This document shows, in pieces, positions 1 through 6,089 of a DNA stretch of 7,082 bases. The notes beneath the pieces are model-generated. The model worked only from the letters and a program-made list of their open reading frames with translations, was not told where the DNA came from and ran no database searches. Source of the stretch: Hyphomicrobiales bacterium. GTDB taxonomy: Bacteria > Pseudomonadota > Alphaproteobacteria > Rhizobiales > Aestuariivirgaceae. The stretch spans positions 1 to 7,082 of the forward strand of contig PLXI01000045.1 of assembly GCA_003151375.1 (NCBI GenBank), read 5' to 3'. A program made the translations under genes and the position numbers. Every line of letters begins with the position of its first letter. Positions within the stretch are counted from its first letter, which is position 1.

Positions 1-497
1 GCATCGAGATTGGATAAGGGCTCATCAAACAGAAACACATCAGGCTTACGCACGATAGCACGGCCAATGGCAACGCGCTGACGCTGGCCACCAGAAAGTT
101 CTTTAGGCCAACGGTGCATGAGCGTTTCAAGCCCCAAGGTCTTGGCGGCCTCATCGACTCGGCGCGTGATTTCGGCTTTAGCGACGCCAGCAAAGCGCAA
201 CGAAAAGCCCATATTTTCACGCACACTCATATGTGGGTAGAGGGCGTAGGATTGGAACACCATGGCAATGCCGCGTTTGGAGGGTTCAGCCTCATTCATG
301 CGCTTGCCACCAATGTTGATTTCGCCCGCTGAAATATCTTCCAGACCAGCAATCATGCGCAGTAAAGTAGATTTACCACAGCCAGAGGGGCCAACGAAAA
401 CCACGAATTCCTTTGGTTCAATATCAAGGTTGACACCCCTGATCACCTCTACTGCACCATATGATTTATGCACCGCGCGAAGTTTCAAGCCGCTCAT
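1..497 (-). CDS. Sugar ABC transporter ATP-binding protein (MalK/UgpC type), N-terminal part
   Basis: Cytoplasmic ATPase that would energise the CUT1 sugar importer encoded just upstream. The 165 complete codons in the window show Walker A GPSGCGKST (residues 36-44), Q-loop Gln82 in VFQSYALYPHM, the ABC signature LSGGQRQRV (134-142), Walker B VFLFDEP (154-160, with D158 and catalytic E159) and the start of the D-loop SNLD (162-165). The 'SYALYPHM' stretch is typical of the MalK/UgpC/MsmK group. Family members are usually about 330-370 residues, so the H-loop and C-terminal regulatory (TOBE/MalK) domain lie beyond the window edge; this is truncation by the window, not a pseudogene. The ATG overlaps the upstream permease stop as ATGA (494-497), and an AGGG ribosome site sits at 506-509 within the permease end, so translational coupling is likely. 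Such ATPases can be shared among several importers. The family call is firm; the sugar is unknown. Confidence 0.95.
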   Translation of the reverse strand, partial: MSGLKLRAVHKSYGAVEVIRGVNLDIEPKEFVVFVGPSGCGKSTLLRMIAGLEDISAGEINIGGKRMNEAEPSKRGIAMVFQSYALYPHMSVRENMGFSLRFAGVAKAEITRRVDEAAKTLGLETLMHRWPKELSGGQRQRVAIGRAIVRKPDVFLFDEPLSNLD

Positions 498-1303
498 TTT
501 AATGACCCTAAAAGACCTTGCACGAACTGTTTCTGCAAGACAAAGAAGATGAAGAGTGTGGGAAGCGTAGCCAGCGTTGTGGCGACCATCACCACCCCGT
601 AATCTGGTACATAGGCTGAGAGTAGCGAGGCAACAGCCAGCGTAATAGTTTTGGTATCATTGGTTTGCAGCACGATCAGCGGCCACAAATAGTTGTTCCA
701 ATTTGCCATGAAGATAATAATGGTGGCGGCGGCATAGGTGGAGCGCATCACCGGCACATAGATATAGAGGAAAATCTGCCATTCATTTAGACCGTCGACC
801 CGGGCTGCGTCACGCAGTTCGGTGGGGAACGATTTTGTGGCTTGGCGGAAATAGAAAATCATAAAGATCGAGGCGACGGTCGGGATAATAACTGCTGTGT
901 GTGTGTTGATGAGATGCAACTTCGCCATGATGACGAAAAGCGGAATCATCAGAGCGGCAAAAGGAATGCTGAGCATGGCCAAAAGGCCCGCGAATATGCG
1001 GTCGCTTATTTTGGAACGGAAAATTTCAAAGGCGTAACCCGCTAGAGATGCGACTACCAAAGTCAGAGCCGTGGCAATAACAGCAATTTTGGTGGAATTG
1101 TAGAACAGCTGGACCAGATCGACCTGTTGGGTCAGCTTGACGATGTTGTCGAACAAAGCGTGGCCTGGGGTCGTCTTGCCGCTCAAGATGTCAGGTGAAA
1201 TGTTGGTCGCACCCAGGATCAGCCACAGAAAGGGAAAGACTGAGACAAAGGCAGCGATGCTCAGCAGCGCATAGATCATTATCCGGTGAAGTCGCCTGTT
1301 CAT
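494..1303 (-). CDS. Carbohydrate ABC transporter permease, CUT1 family (MalG/LacG-like)
   Basis: Second inner-membrane permease of the sugar importer, 269 residues, a normal length for MalG-type subunits. About six hydrophobic segments can be seen (roughly residues 8-31, 70-92, 106-127, 134-153, 190-211 and 236-257). The cytoplasmic coupling loop that docks on the ATPase is clear: DAARVDG at 165-171, running to VP at 183-184, matching the EAA---G---------I-LP pattern. The C-terminus, QKQFVQGLLGSLK, is the usual ending of MalG-like permeases. The ATG overlaps the stop of the preceding permease by 4 bp (1300-1303), with AGAGG at 1312-1316 as ribosome site eight bases upstream. Its own stop overlaps the ATPase start in the same way. 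It would pair with the other permease as a heterodimer. Family and role are secure; substrate is not. Confidence 0.95.
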   Translation of the reverse strand: MNRRLHRIMIYALLSIAAFVSVFPFLWLILGATNISPDILSGKTTPGHALFDNIVKLTQQVDLVQLFYNSTKIAVIATALTLVVASLAGYAFEIFRSKISDRIFAGLLAMLSIPFAALMIPLFVIMAKLHLINTHTAVIIPTVASIFMIFYFRQATKSFPTELRDAARVDGLNEWQIFLYIYVPVMRSTYAAATIIIFMANWNNYLWPLIVLQTNDTKTITLAVASLLSAYVPDYGVVMVATTLATLPTLFIFFVLQKQFVQGLLGSLK

Positions 1304-2187
1304 GGTCGCCGCCTCTCGCGCGCCACCACGAACTGGATGAAGCTCAGAATCATCACCAGTACCACGATCACGTAGGAGACCGTGGCGGCGTAGCCAAAGC
1401 TCGGCATGAATTTGAAGGAGAGCTGATAGATATAAAGCGAAAGTGTCAGAGTTGAGTTCGACGGACCACCCAGGGGGGTGATGGTATTGACCTCGTCAAA
1501 GAGCTGAAGCGTGCCGATTGTTGACGTGACGGTGGTAAACAAGATCACAGGCTTGAGTGCGGGCAAAGTGATTTTGATGAATTGCGCCCAGCGCGGAATA
1601 CCATCAATTCGTGCGGCTTCATAAATCGAAGGATCAATATTTTGCAGCGAGGCGAGAAAGAAGATCGTGTTGTATCCGGTCCAACGCCATGTGATGGCGA
1701 GGATGATTAAAGTCTTCGCCCAGAACGCGTCGCTAAGCCAAGGGATCGGCTGATCCATAATGTGCAGGGCTTCGAGAAAGCGGTTGACCACGCCGTCAAA
1801 CGCGAACATCGATTTAAACAGGACTGAATAAGCGACGAGCGAGGTGACGCAGGGCAAAAAGATCGCAGTGCGGAAAAGCGCACGACCTTTCAGGCTTGGG
1901 TCATTCAGCGCCACAGCCATCAGCATGGCCAGCGTAATCATGATTGGCACTTGCACGACGAGCAGCGTCAGCGTGTTGAGAAGCGCTTGCTGAAAGACGG
2001 CGTCCTGAGTCAAGCGCCACATATTGGCGAAGCCGCCGAAGGAAAAGTTCATGCCTTTGCCGACCTGCAAGCTCATCCACAGGGACGACAGGATCGGATA
2101 GACCATGAAGAAGGCAAGCAGTGTCAAAGCTGGGCCCTTGAAAAGCCAACCTGTGAGTGTGGTTTTGCCTGGAGCCTGCGCCATCAT
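1300..2187 (-). CDS. Carbohydrate ABC transporter permease, CUT1 family (MalF/LacF-like)
   Basis: First inner-membrane permease of the importer, 295 residues. Hydrophobic segments lie near residues 17-40, 68-94, 106-126, 156-181, 211-230 and 266-288. The coupling-loop motif is canonical: EAARIDGIPRWAQFIKITLP at 190-209, with the conserved Glu, Ala, Ala, Gly, Leu and Pro. The LQLFDEVNTITPLGGP stretch (227-242) and following TLTLSLYIYQLSF are typical of UgpA/MalF-type sugar permeases without the long periplasmic loop of E. coli MalF. The gene begins ATGATG, so the start is either 2187 or 2184; the only ribosome-site candidate is a weak GAG a few bases upstream (2193-2195). It follows the binding-protein gene after 55 bp containing a strong hairpin and T-tract, which fits lower expression than the binding protein. 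It is coupled by ATGA to the second permease. Confidence 0.95.
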   Translation of the reverse strand: MMAQAPGKTTLTGWLFKGPALTLLAFFMVYPILSSLWMSLQVGKGMNFSFGGFANMWRLTQDAVFQQALLNTLTLLVVQVPIMITLAMLMAVALNDPSLKGRALFRTAIFLPCVTSLVAYSVLFKSMFAFDGVVNRFLEALHIMDQPIPWLSDAFWAKTLIILAITWRWTGYNTIFFLASLQNIDPSIYEAARIDGIPRWAQFIKITLPALKPVILFTTVTSTIGTLQLFDEVNTITPLGGPSNSTLTLSLYIYQLSFKFMPSFGYAATVSYVIVVLVMILSFIQFVVARERRRP

Positions 2188-2204
2188 GTGAACTCAAAAA
2201 GGGT

Positions 2205-2234
2205 GGGGCCACGCGGCTTTCACCGCGCAGCCCC
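2205..2234 (-). terminator. Intercistronic hairpin followed by a T-tract (attenuator / mRNA-stabilising stem)
   Basis: Read on the transcribed minus strand, the arms GGGGCTGCGCGG and CCGCGTGGCCCC pair over 12 positions (ten Watson-Crick pairs and two adjacent G-U wobbles) around the six-base loop TGAAAG. Four bases later comes TTTTT (plus-strand A's at 2196-2200). It starts 8 bases past the binding-protein stop and ends 17 bases before the permease ATG. The shape fits a leaky intrinsic terminator or a 3'-end-protecting stem. Such elements are known between binding-protein and permease genes and give excess binding protein. Function here is inferred from position and shape. Confidence 0.75.
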
Positions 2235-2242
2235 TGGGAGGA

Positions 2243-3523
2243 TCACTGCATCTGTTGCTTCAACTGCGCATCAATGGCTTTGATGGCATCATCGACTGAG
2301 CCGCCCTTGGCAAGGCCAGCAATTTGAGCATCGACTGCGGAATCAGCTTCATTGGTGAAGGTGCCAAAATTGACAGACGGAATTTGAGCAAGCCAATTGC
2401 TGAAATTCAACCAAACCGGTGCTCCGCCAAAAAAGGCGTCACTGGCTTTAAACGCATCACCTTCACGTGCTGATAGCAAGGTGCCAAATGCGCCCTGACC
2501 AATCAGGATCTTTTGGTAGAAGTCTTTGTCCTTGCCCCATATTTGGGCGAGGAAATCAATCGCAGTGGCTTTGTTTTTGGCTGAAGATAATACATACCAG
2601 CTAGAACCGCCAAGGTTGGAGGCATTGGCAGCACCCTTCACGCCGTCGATGCGAGGCGTTGGGGCGACGGCCCATTTGCCTGATTGATCGGCGACAGACT
2701 TGATGGTGCCCACGATCCAAACGCCCGTCACGGTTGCGGCAATCTGGCCTGAGGTGAAGCCGCCAGTATAATCAGCCCAGCCAGAGACTGGCTTGTAGAT
2801 GCCCGATTGCATCAGCTTGGCATATTGTGTTAGCGCGGCTTTGAAGGTTGGGCTGGTGATATCAGGCTTGCCGTCTGGTGTGAAAAACCATCCACCAACG
2901 GATTGCAGCATGATGCGAAATACACCGTCGTCATTCAGGTCAAGATCCAGCATCTTGTGGCCGGTTTTGGCTTCAACAGCCTTACCGATTTCAATCAACT
3001 TATCCCAAGTGATGTTGTTCATATCTTCGGCTTTGTAGCCAGCTTGCGCAAGATAGTCTGAACGATAGAAGAGACCTGTATCGCCTGAGTCAAATGGCAA
3101 TGAGTAAGTTTTACCGGCCACCGTGGATAGTGCCACCTTGTATGGGGCAAAGTTTTTATAATCGATAGCTTTGGTGTCTGATAGCGGTTCAAATGCCTTG
3201 GTGAACGACTGTAGATATTTTTGAGCGCCGTAGTCCTCAATCAACACGATGTCGGGCAGGCCGTCAGTGGTGCCCGAAGAGAGCTGTGCTTGGAGCTTTT
3301 GTTCCAAGTCTGCCTTGTTAAAGTCGACAATATTGATGGTAAAGCCTGGATGCAATTTGGCGTAGCGATCCGCGGCTTCCTTCATCGTTGCGCCGTTAAA
3401 CTCTTTATCCCAGCACCAAACGGTAACTGTGTCTGCGGCTTGTGCGGCTGTGACAGCAAGAATGCTTATACCAGCGAAGGCAGCAGCAATCACGCTGCGC
3501 CTGTTGAACGCATATTTCTTCAT
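2243..3523 (-). CDS. Extracellular sugar-binding protein of a CUT1 ABC importer (LacE/AraN-like)
   Basis: Periplasmic receptor that would deliver a sugar to the two permeases downstream; 426 residues, usual for solute-binding protein family 1. It has a clear Sec signal peptide: basic MKKYAFNRRS, a hydrophobic core at about 11-27, and a likely signal peptidase I site after AQA (residue 29), leaving ADTVTVWCWD. The mature protein shows family landmarks: PDIVLIEDYGAQKYL (90-104), AGKTYSLPFDSGDTGLFYRSD (136-156), WDKLIEIGKAV (173-183), GQIAATVTGVWIVGTI (259-274) and a C-terminal helical region. C37 in WCW is the only cysteine and is not in a lipobox. The VWCWD start and the order binding protein-permease-permease-ATPase recall LacE-type lactose/arabinose proteins, but this is memory-based similarity and the ligand remains unproven. 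The start is supported by GGGAGA (3529-3534) five bases before the ATG. A LacI gene and operator-like palindrome lie directly upstream. Confidence 0.94.
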   Translation of the reverse strand: MKKYAFNRRSVIAAAFAGISILAVTAAQAADTVTVWCWDKEFNGATMKEAADRYAKLHPGFTINIVDFNKADLEQKLQAQLSSGTTDGLPDIVLIEDYGAQKYLQSFTKAFEPLSDTKAIDYKNFAPYKVALSTVAGKTYSLPFDSGDTGLFYRSDYLAQAGYKAEDMNNITWDKLIEIGKAVEAKTGHKMLDLDLNDDGVFRIMLQSVGGWFFTPDGKPDITSPTFKAALTQYAKLMQSGIYKPVSGWADYTGGFTSGQIAATVTGVWIVGTIKSVADQSGKWAVAPTPRIDGVKGAANASNLGGSSWYVLSSAKNKATAIDFLAQIWGKDKDFYQKILIGQGAFGTLLSAREGDAFKASDAFFGGAPVWLNFSNWLAQIPSVNFGTFTNEADSAVDAQIAGLAKGGSVDDAIKAIDAQLKQQMQ

Positions 3524-3528
3524 GTTTC

Positions 3529-3534
3529 TCTCCC
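3529..3534 (-). promoter_or_regulatory. Ribosome binding site of the sugar-binding protein gene
   Basis: The minus strand reads GGGAGA, five bases before the ATG at 3523-3521. It is the clearest ribosome site in the transport operon and fixes the start that yields a complete signal peptide. Confidence 0.75.
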
Positions 3535-3567
3535 ATTTCAGCTTCGTGTGAGTTGAGCTGATGAGCG

Positions 3568-3596
3568 AGCCTAGGCAGAAAATCGGATCGTTGCAA
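3568..3596 (-). promoter_or_regulatory. Candidate sigma-70-type promoter of the sugar transport operon
   Basis: The minus strand carries TTGCAA (3591-3596; 4 of 6 to TTGACA), a 17-base spacer, and TAGGCT (3568-3573; keeps the TA...T core of TATAAT). A start near 3561 would give a leader of about 38 bases. It lies in the 92-bp gap between the LacI gene and the binding-protein gene, six bases downstream of the operator-like palindrome. The match is moderate and read by eye; no transcription data support it. Confidence 0.45.
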
Positions 3597-3602
3597 GATG
3601 TT

Positions 3603-3618
3603 TAGTAAATATTTACTA
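3603..3618. promoter_or_regulatory. Perfect 16-bp palindrome, probable LacI-family operator
   Basis: TAGTAAATATTTACTA is a perfect inverted repeat, located between the repressor gene and the binding-protein gene. Its outer TAG is the stop codon of the LacI gene. The TAAA/TTTA half-sites resemble operators of LacI-family sugar regulators, but the centre is AT instead of the common CG. It lies just upstream of the candidate -35 box. Operator function is inferred from symmetry, position and the neighbouring regulator. Confidence 0.65.
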
Positions 3619-4635
3619 GGGTTTTGCGGCACGCCCCGGTTTTCTTGTGCTGCCGCGCCAGATTAGCTGTGAGGCAAGTGCGACTTGCTTGCCAATGGTG
3701 CGCCCGCCCGCCCGCTCGAGCAGCATATCAACAGCTGTTTCACCAATTTCTTCAGCTGGCAGGCGGATTGTTGACAACGGCGGATGCAGAAATTGCGCTA
3801 CTGAAATATCATTAAAGCTGGTGACTGCAATGTCCTTACCGATTTCGATGCCGCGTTCGTGAAGGGCGCGGTAAACGCCCACAGCCATATTGTCGCTGGC
3901 TGTCACAATGGCATCTGGTCGCTTGGGGCGTTTCAACAGTTTAAGCGCTAGCTCGTATCCACTTTCCTCATTATTGCGCGCGATCAAGCAGAGCTTTTGA
4001 TCAAACAGGCCGCGCTTCTTGGCCCATTCAATATAAGTGCGACAGCGCACTTCGCCGTAAGGTCCCACACCTCGGCTATTAGCCCAACCAATGAAAGCAA
4101 TGCGCCGATAGTCCATAGCAAATAGGGCGTTCATCAATTTGAGCGTTGCATGCACAAAATCATTTTGAACGCTGTCATATTCATCTGAATCTGGGCAAAA
4201 ATCAGCGAACACAAGGTGGCGGCAATTGCTGGCCAACCACTCAAGTCCGCTTTCACGGTAGTGGCCGACGACAATCACGCCAAAAGCTTTGCGCAACACT
4301 GCGGGATTGAGGGGTCCATCATTGCTATAGAGTTTGGCGATTTCGATGCCATGTCTTTGGCAGCGGCGTTCGACGCCAAGCCTAAGCCCAACATAGTAAG
4401 GGTCGATCAATTCTTGGTCAGGGCTGAGGGAATGAACCAGAATTATTTTACCGATTTGGCGTTCGAGATTTTTCTTACGCCGGCGCGGCGTTTCGTAGTT
4501 CAGCGCCTCGGCTTTCTCAATAATTGCACGGCGTGTTTCTGCCGTTACCGATAATGTGGAATCAAAATTCAATACGCGAGAGACCGTCGCACTCGACACA
4601 CCCACAGCTTTGGCAATTTCGCTCAGCGTAACCAT
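3616..4635 (-). CDS. LacI-family transcriptional regulator
   Basis: DNA-binding repressor that probably controls the adjacent sugar importer, released by a sugar ligand. Of its 339 residues, 4-23 form the LacI helix-turn-helix (LSEIAKAVGVSSATVSRVLN). The following segment TLSVTAETRRAIIEKAEALNYETP (27-50) resembles the EbgR/MsmR branch; the hinge region RRRKKNLERQ is basic and lacks the classical LacI hinge sequence. The periplasmic-binding-protein-like effector domain spans about 62-330, with landmarks DAIVTASDNMAVGVYRAL (241-258), VTSFNDISVAQFLHPPLSTI (271-290) and a terminal LIWRGST. The start is supported by GGGG at 4641-4644, five bases upstream. It lies 23 bp after the Zn-hydrolase gene on the same strand with no terminator seen, so it may be co-transcribed with the hydrolase. 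Its TAG stop is part of the probable operator. Family assignment is firm; target and ligand are inferred. Confidence 0.95.
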   Translation of the reverse strand: MVTLSEIAKAVGVSSATVSRVLNFDSTLSVTAETRRAIIEKAEALNYETPRRRKKNLERQIGKIILVHSLSPDQELIDPYYVGLRLGVERRCQRHGIEIAKLYSNDGPLNPAVLRKAFGVIVVGHYRESGLEWLASNCRHLVFADFCPDSDEYDSVQNDFVHATLKLMNALFAMDYRRIAFIGWANSRGVGPYGEVRCRTYIEWAKKRGLFDQKLCLIARNNEESGYELALKLLKRPKRPDAIVTASDNMAVGVYRALHERGIEIGKDIAVTSFNDISVAQFLHPPLSTIRLPAEEIGETAVDMLLERAGGRTIGKQVALASQLIWRGSTRKPGRAAKP

Positions 4636-4658
4636 GAATTCCCCACACTGCTTTAGCC

Positions 4659-5903
4659 TTAGGCCAAGCTTGCATCATGAGTCAAAAGCGCATTGAGCAA
4701 GACCTGTGCGCCAGCAGCACATTCTTCTTGTGTGGTGGACTCTGCTTCATTGTGCGAAATTCCGCCGAGGCAAGGAACAAAGATCATCGTGGTAGGGGCC
4801 ACTCTGGCGATGTAAGCGGCATCATGGCCAGCACCTGATGCCATTTCGCGGGATTTGAAACCGGCTTGTGCTGCACCTTGGGCTACGCATTTCACCAGCT
4901 CTGGCGCAAACTTCACGGCGGGCGAATTCCAGATACGCTTTTCCTCAAAGGTGACTTTTGCTTCTGCGGCGATCTTTGGCAGTGCTGAGCGGAAGGCCTT
5001 TTCCATTTTGTCCAAAACCGCTTCATCGGGGTGGCGAAGATCGACTGTGAAGAATACTTCACCGGGTACAACATTGCGGCTGTTAGGTTTGTTTTCGATG
5101 AGGCCAACTGAGGCCACGCCGGGCAAATGCGCCATGCCCACTTGGTCGATGGCCTCAATCATGCGTGCGGCGGCGAGCAACGCATTCTTGCGGAGTAGCA
5201 TGGGGGTTGCACCAGTGTGGCTCTCTTGGCCCGTTACCGTGACTTCATACCAACGCATGCCTTGCACGCCGGTGACGATGCCGATCATTTTGGATTCGGC
5301 TTCCAAAATTGGGCCTTGCTCAATATGCAATTCAAACATTGCGGAAAATTTTATCGCACCCGCCTTGTGTGTTCCCTTGTAACCAATGCGCTGCAGCTCA
5401 TCGCCGAGTTTTATGCCTGCTCGGTCTTCGCGCGAAAAGGCAAACTCAGGTGTGAACACACCAGCATAAACGCCGGAGCATAACATGGCAGGCGCGAAGC
5501 GAGAGCCTTCTTCATTCGTCCAATTTACAATCATCACAGGCGCATTGGATTGGTAGCCCATTTCAACCATCGTGCGCAGTGCTTCGAGTGCGCCCAACAC
5601 ACCCAGCACGCCGTCAAATTTTCCGCCCGTGGGTTGTGTGTCCAAATGCGAACCCATGGCGATGGGGAGAATGTCGTCGCGCTTGCCCGGGCGCGTTGCG
5701 AACATGTTGCCCACTTCATCAACTTCAACTTTGCAGCCCAGTTTTTCACATTCAGTTTTGAACCAATCACGCACGCGCTTATCTTCATCCGATACGGTCA
5801 GCCGCTTGATGCCGCCCTTAGGCGTTGCACCGAATTGTGCTGTTTCCATCAGCGAGTCCCATAGGCGCTGTGGGTTTATGGTGAGATTTGTTTTGGAGGG
5901 CAT
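4659..5903 (-). CDS. Zn-dependent amidohydrolase of the beta-ureidopropionase / N-carbamoyl-L-amino-acid hydrolase family
   Basis: Cytoplasmic metal hydrolase of the M20-like hydantoinase/carbamoylase family, 414 residues, a typical length. The metal site is complete: H86 in GSHLDTQ, D97 in GGKFDGVLG, the Glu pair E131/E132 in NEEGSRF, H193 in ELHIEQGP and H384 in ISHNEAE. Other conserved parts are SHTGATPM (228-235, H229 from the dimerisation/lid domain), NSRNVVPGE (274-282), DLRHP (288-292) and GAGHDAAY (357-364). Beside a dihydropyrimidinase, the likely reaction is N-carbamoyl-beta-alanine to beta-alanine, CO2 and ammonia, the last step of reductive pyrimidine degradation. Allantoate or N-carbamoyl-L-amino acids are possible alternatives within this family. 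The chosen ATG gives an N-terminus fitting the family (INPQRLWDSLMETAQFGATPKGG), but no purine-rich ribosome site precedes it. A promoter candidate lies about 30-60 bases upstream, suggesting its own transcript, possibly including the LacI gene. Confidence 0.93.
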   Translation of the reverse strand: MPSKTNLTINPQRLWDSLMETAQFGATPKGGIKRLTVSDEDKRVRDWFKTECEKLGCKVEVDEVGNMFATRPGKRDDILPIAMGSHLDTQPTGGKFDGVLGVLGALEALRTMVEMGYQSNAPVMIVNWTNEEGSRFAPAMLCSGVYAGVFTPEFAFSREDRAGIKLGDELQRIGYKGTHKAGAIKFSAMFELHIEQGPILEAESKMIGIVTGVQGMRWYEVTVTGQESHTGATPMLLRKNALLAAARMIEAIDQVGMAHLPGVASVGLIENKPNSRNVVPGEVFFTVDLRHPDEAVLDKMEKAFRSALPKIAAEAKVTFEEKRIWNSPAVKFAPELVKCVAQGAAQAGFKSREMASGAGHDAAYIARVAPTTMIFVPCLGGISHNEAESTTQEECAAGAQVLLNALLTHDASLA

Positions 5904-5934
5904 GGTGAAAGCAATCGTTGTTGGATTTGAAGAG

Positions 5935-5963
5935 ACTATACATCAGACGCTGCGACACGTCAC
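5935..5963 (-). promoter_or_regulatory. Candidate sigma-70-type promoter of the Zn-hydrolase gene
   Basis: On the minus strand, GTGACG (5958-5963; 4 of 6 to TTGACA), a 17-base spacer and TATAGT (5935-5940; 5 of 6 to TATAAT) lie 31-60 bases before the hydrolase ATG. A start near 5928 would leave a leader of about 25 bases. The gap separates the hydrolase from the upstream membrane-protein gene, so an own promoter is expected here. Assignment is by eye. Confidence 0.5.
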
Positions 5964-5979
5964 CTTTGCGAAGGCAAAG
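5964..5979. repeat. Short perfect inverted repeat upstream of the hydrolase promoter
   Basis: CTTTGC, a four-base GAAG centre and GCAAAG form a perfect 6-bp stem abutting the candidate -35 box. No T-tract follows on the minus strand, so a simple terminator of the upstream gene is unlikely. It may be a regulator site or a weak mRNA stem; one arm overlaps the upstream copy of the 10-bp direct repeat. Confidence 0.4.
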
Positions 5980-5985
5980 CAATCG

Positions 5986-6089
5986 GCTTTCTAGAATGAC
6001 AGGGTGTGTGCCGTGATTAAACGCATAGTCACCGTGTTCTCTGATTGCACAGTAACAATTCCGTAATTCGCGGTTTACGATGATCTTTA
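5986..6089. other. Intergenic stretch with no recognisable feature
   Basis: The part of the gap between the small membrane-protein gene and the hydrolase regulatory sites shows no supported reading frame, no strong hairpin with T-tract and no repeat I can defend. Local base composition is moderate (27 of 60 G or C at 6001-6060), between that of the two flanking genes. Confidence 0.5.

Larger units (their letters stand above)
5908..5985. repeat. Pair of 10-bp direct repeats flanking the hydrolase promoter
   Basis: AAAGCAATCG occurs at 5908-5917 and again at 5976-5985 (68 bp apart), one copy just before the hydrolase start codon and the other upstream of the candidate -35 box. The repeats bracket the promoter and could be protein-binding sites; chance is also possible at this length. 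Confidence 0.35.

Noticed and set aside
361..377. AGTAAAGTAGATTTAC, similar to the operator half-sites
   Set aside because: It falls in the Walker A codons of the ATPase (Lys-Ser-Thr-Leu-Leu), so the protein sequence explains it, and the half-site spacing differs from the perfect palindrome.
494..1303. Chain of 4-bp ATGA overlaps in the permease-permease-ATPase part as something unusual
   Set aside because: This is common in bacterial transport operons and is explained by ordinary translational coupling.
3494..3523. Twin arginines in the binding-protein signal peptide (NRRSVIA), suggesting Tat export
   Set aside because: The residues around the pair do not match the S/T-R-R-x-F-L-K consensus, and sugar-binding proteins of this family usually use Sec.
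4651..4667. GCCTTAGGC dyad between the hydrolase and the LacI gene as a terminator
   Set aside because: Only three pairs around the hydrolase stop codon and no T-tract; too weak to stop transcription.
4855..5382. A 175-codon open frame on the plus strand opposite the Zn-hydrolase
   Set aside because: It lies wholly antisense to a gene with a complete conserved metal site, has no recognisable domain, and is composed of reversed codons of that gene.
5572..5994. A 140-codon plus-strand open frame crossing the hydrolase start into the gap
   Set aside because: Most of it mirrors the hydrolase coding strand, its product shows low-complexity Ser/Pro/Arg character, and no ribosome site or promoter was seen for it.
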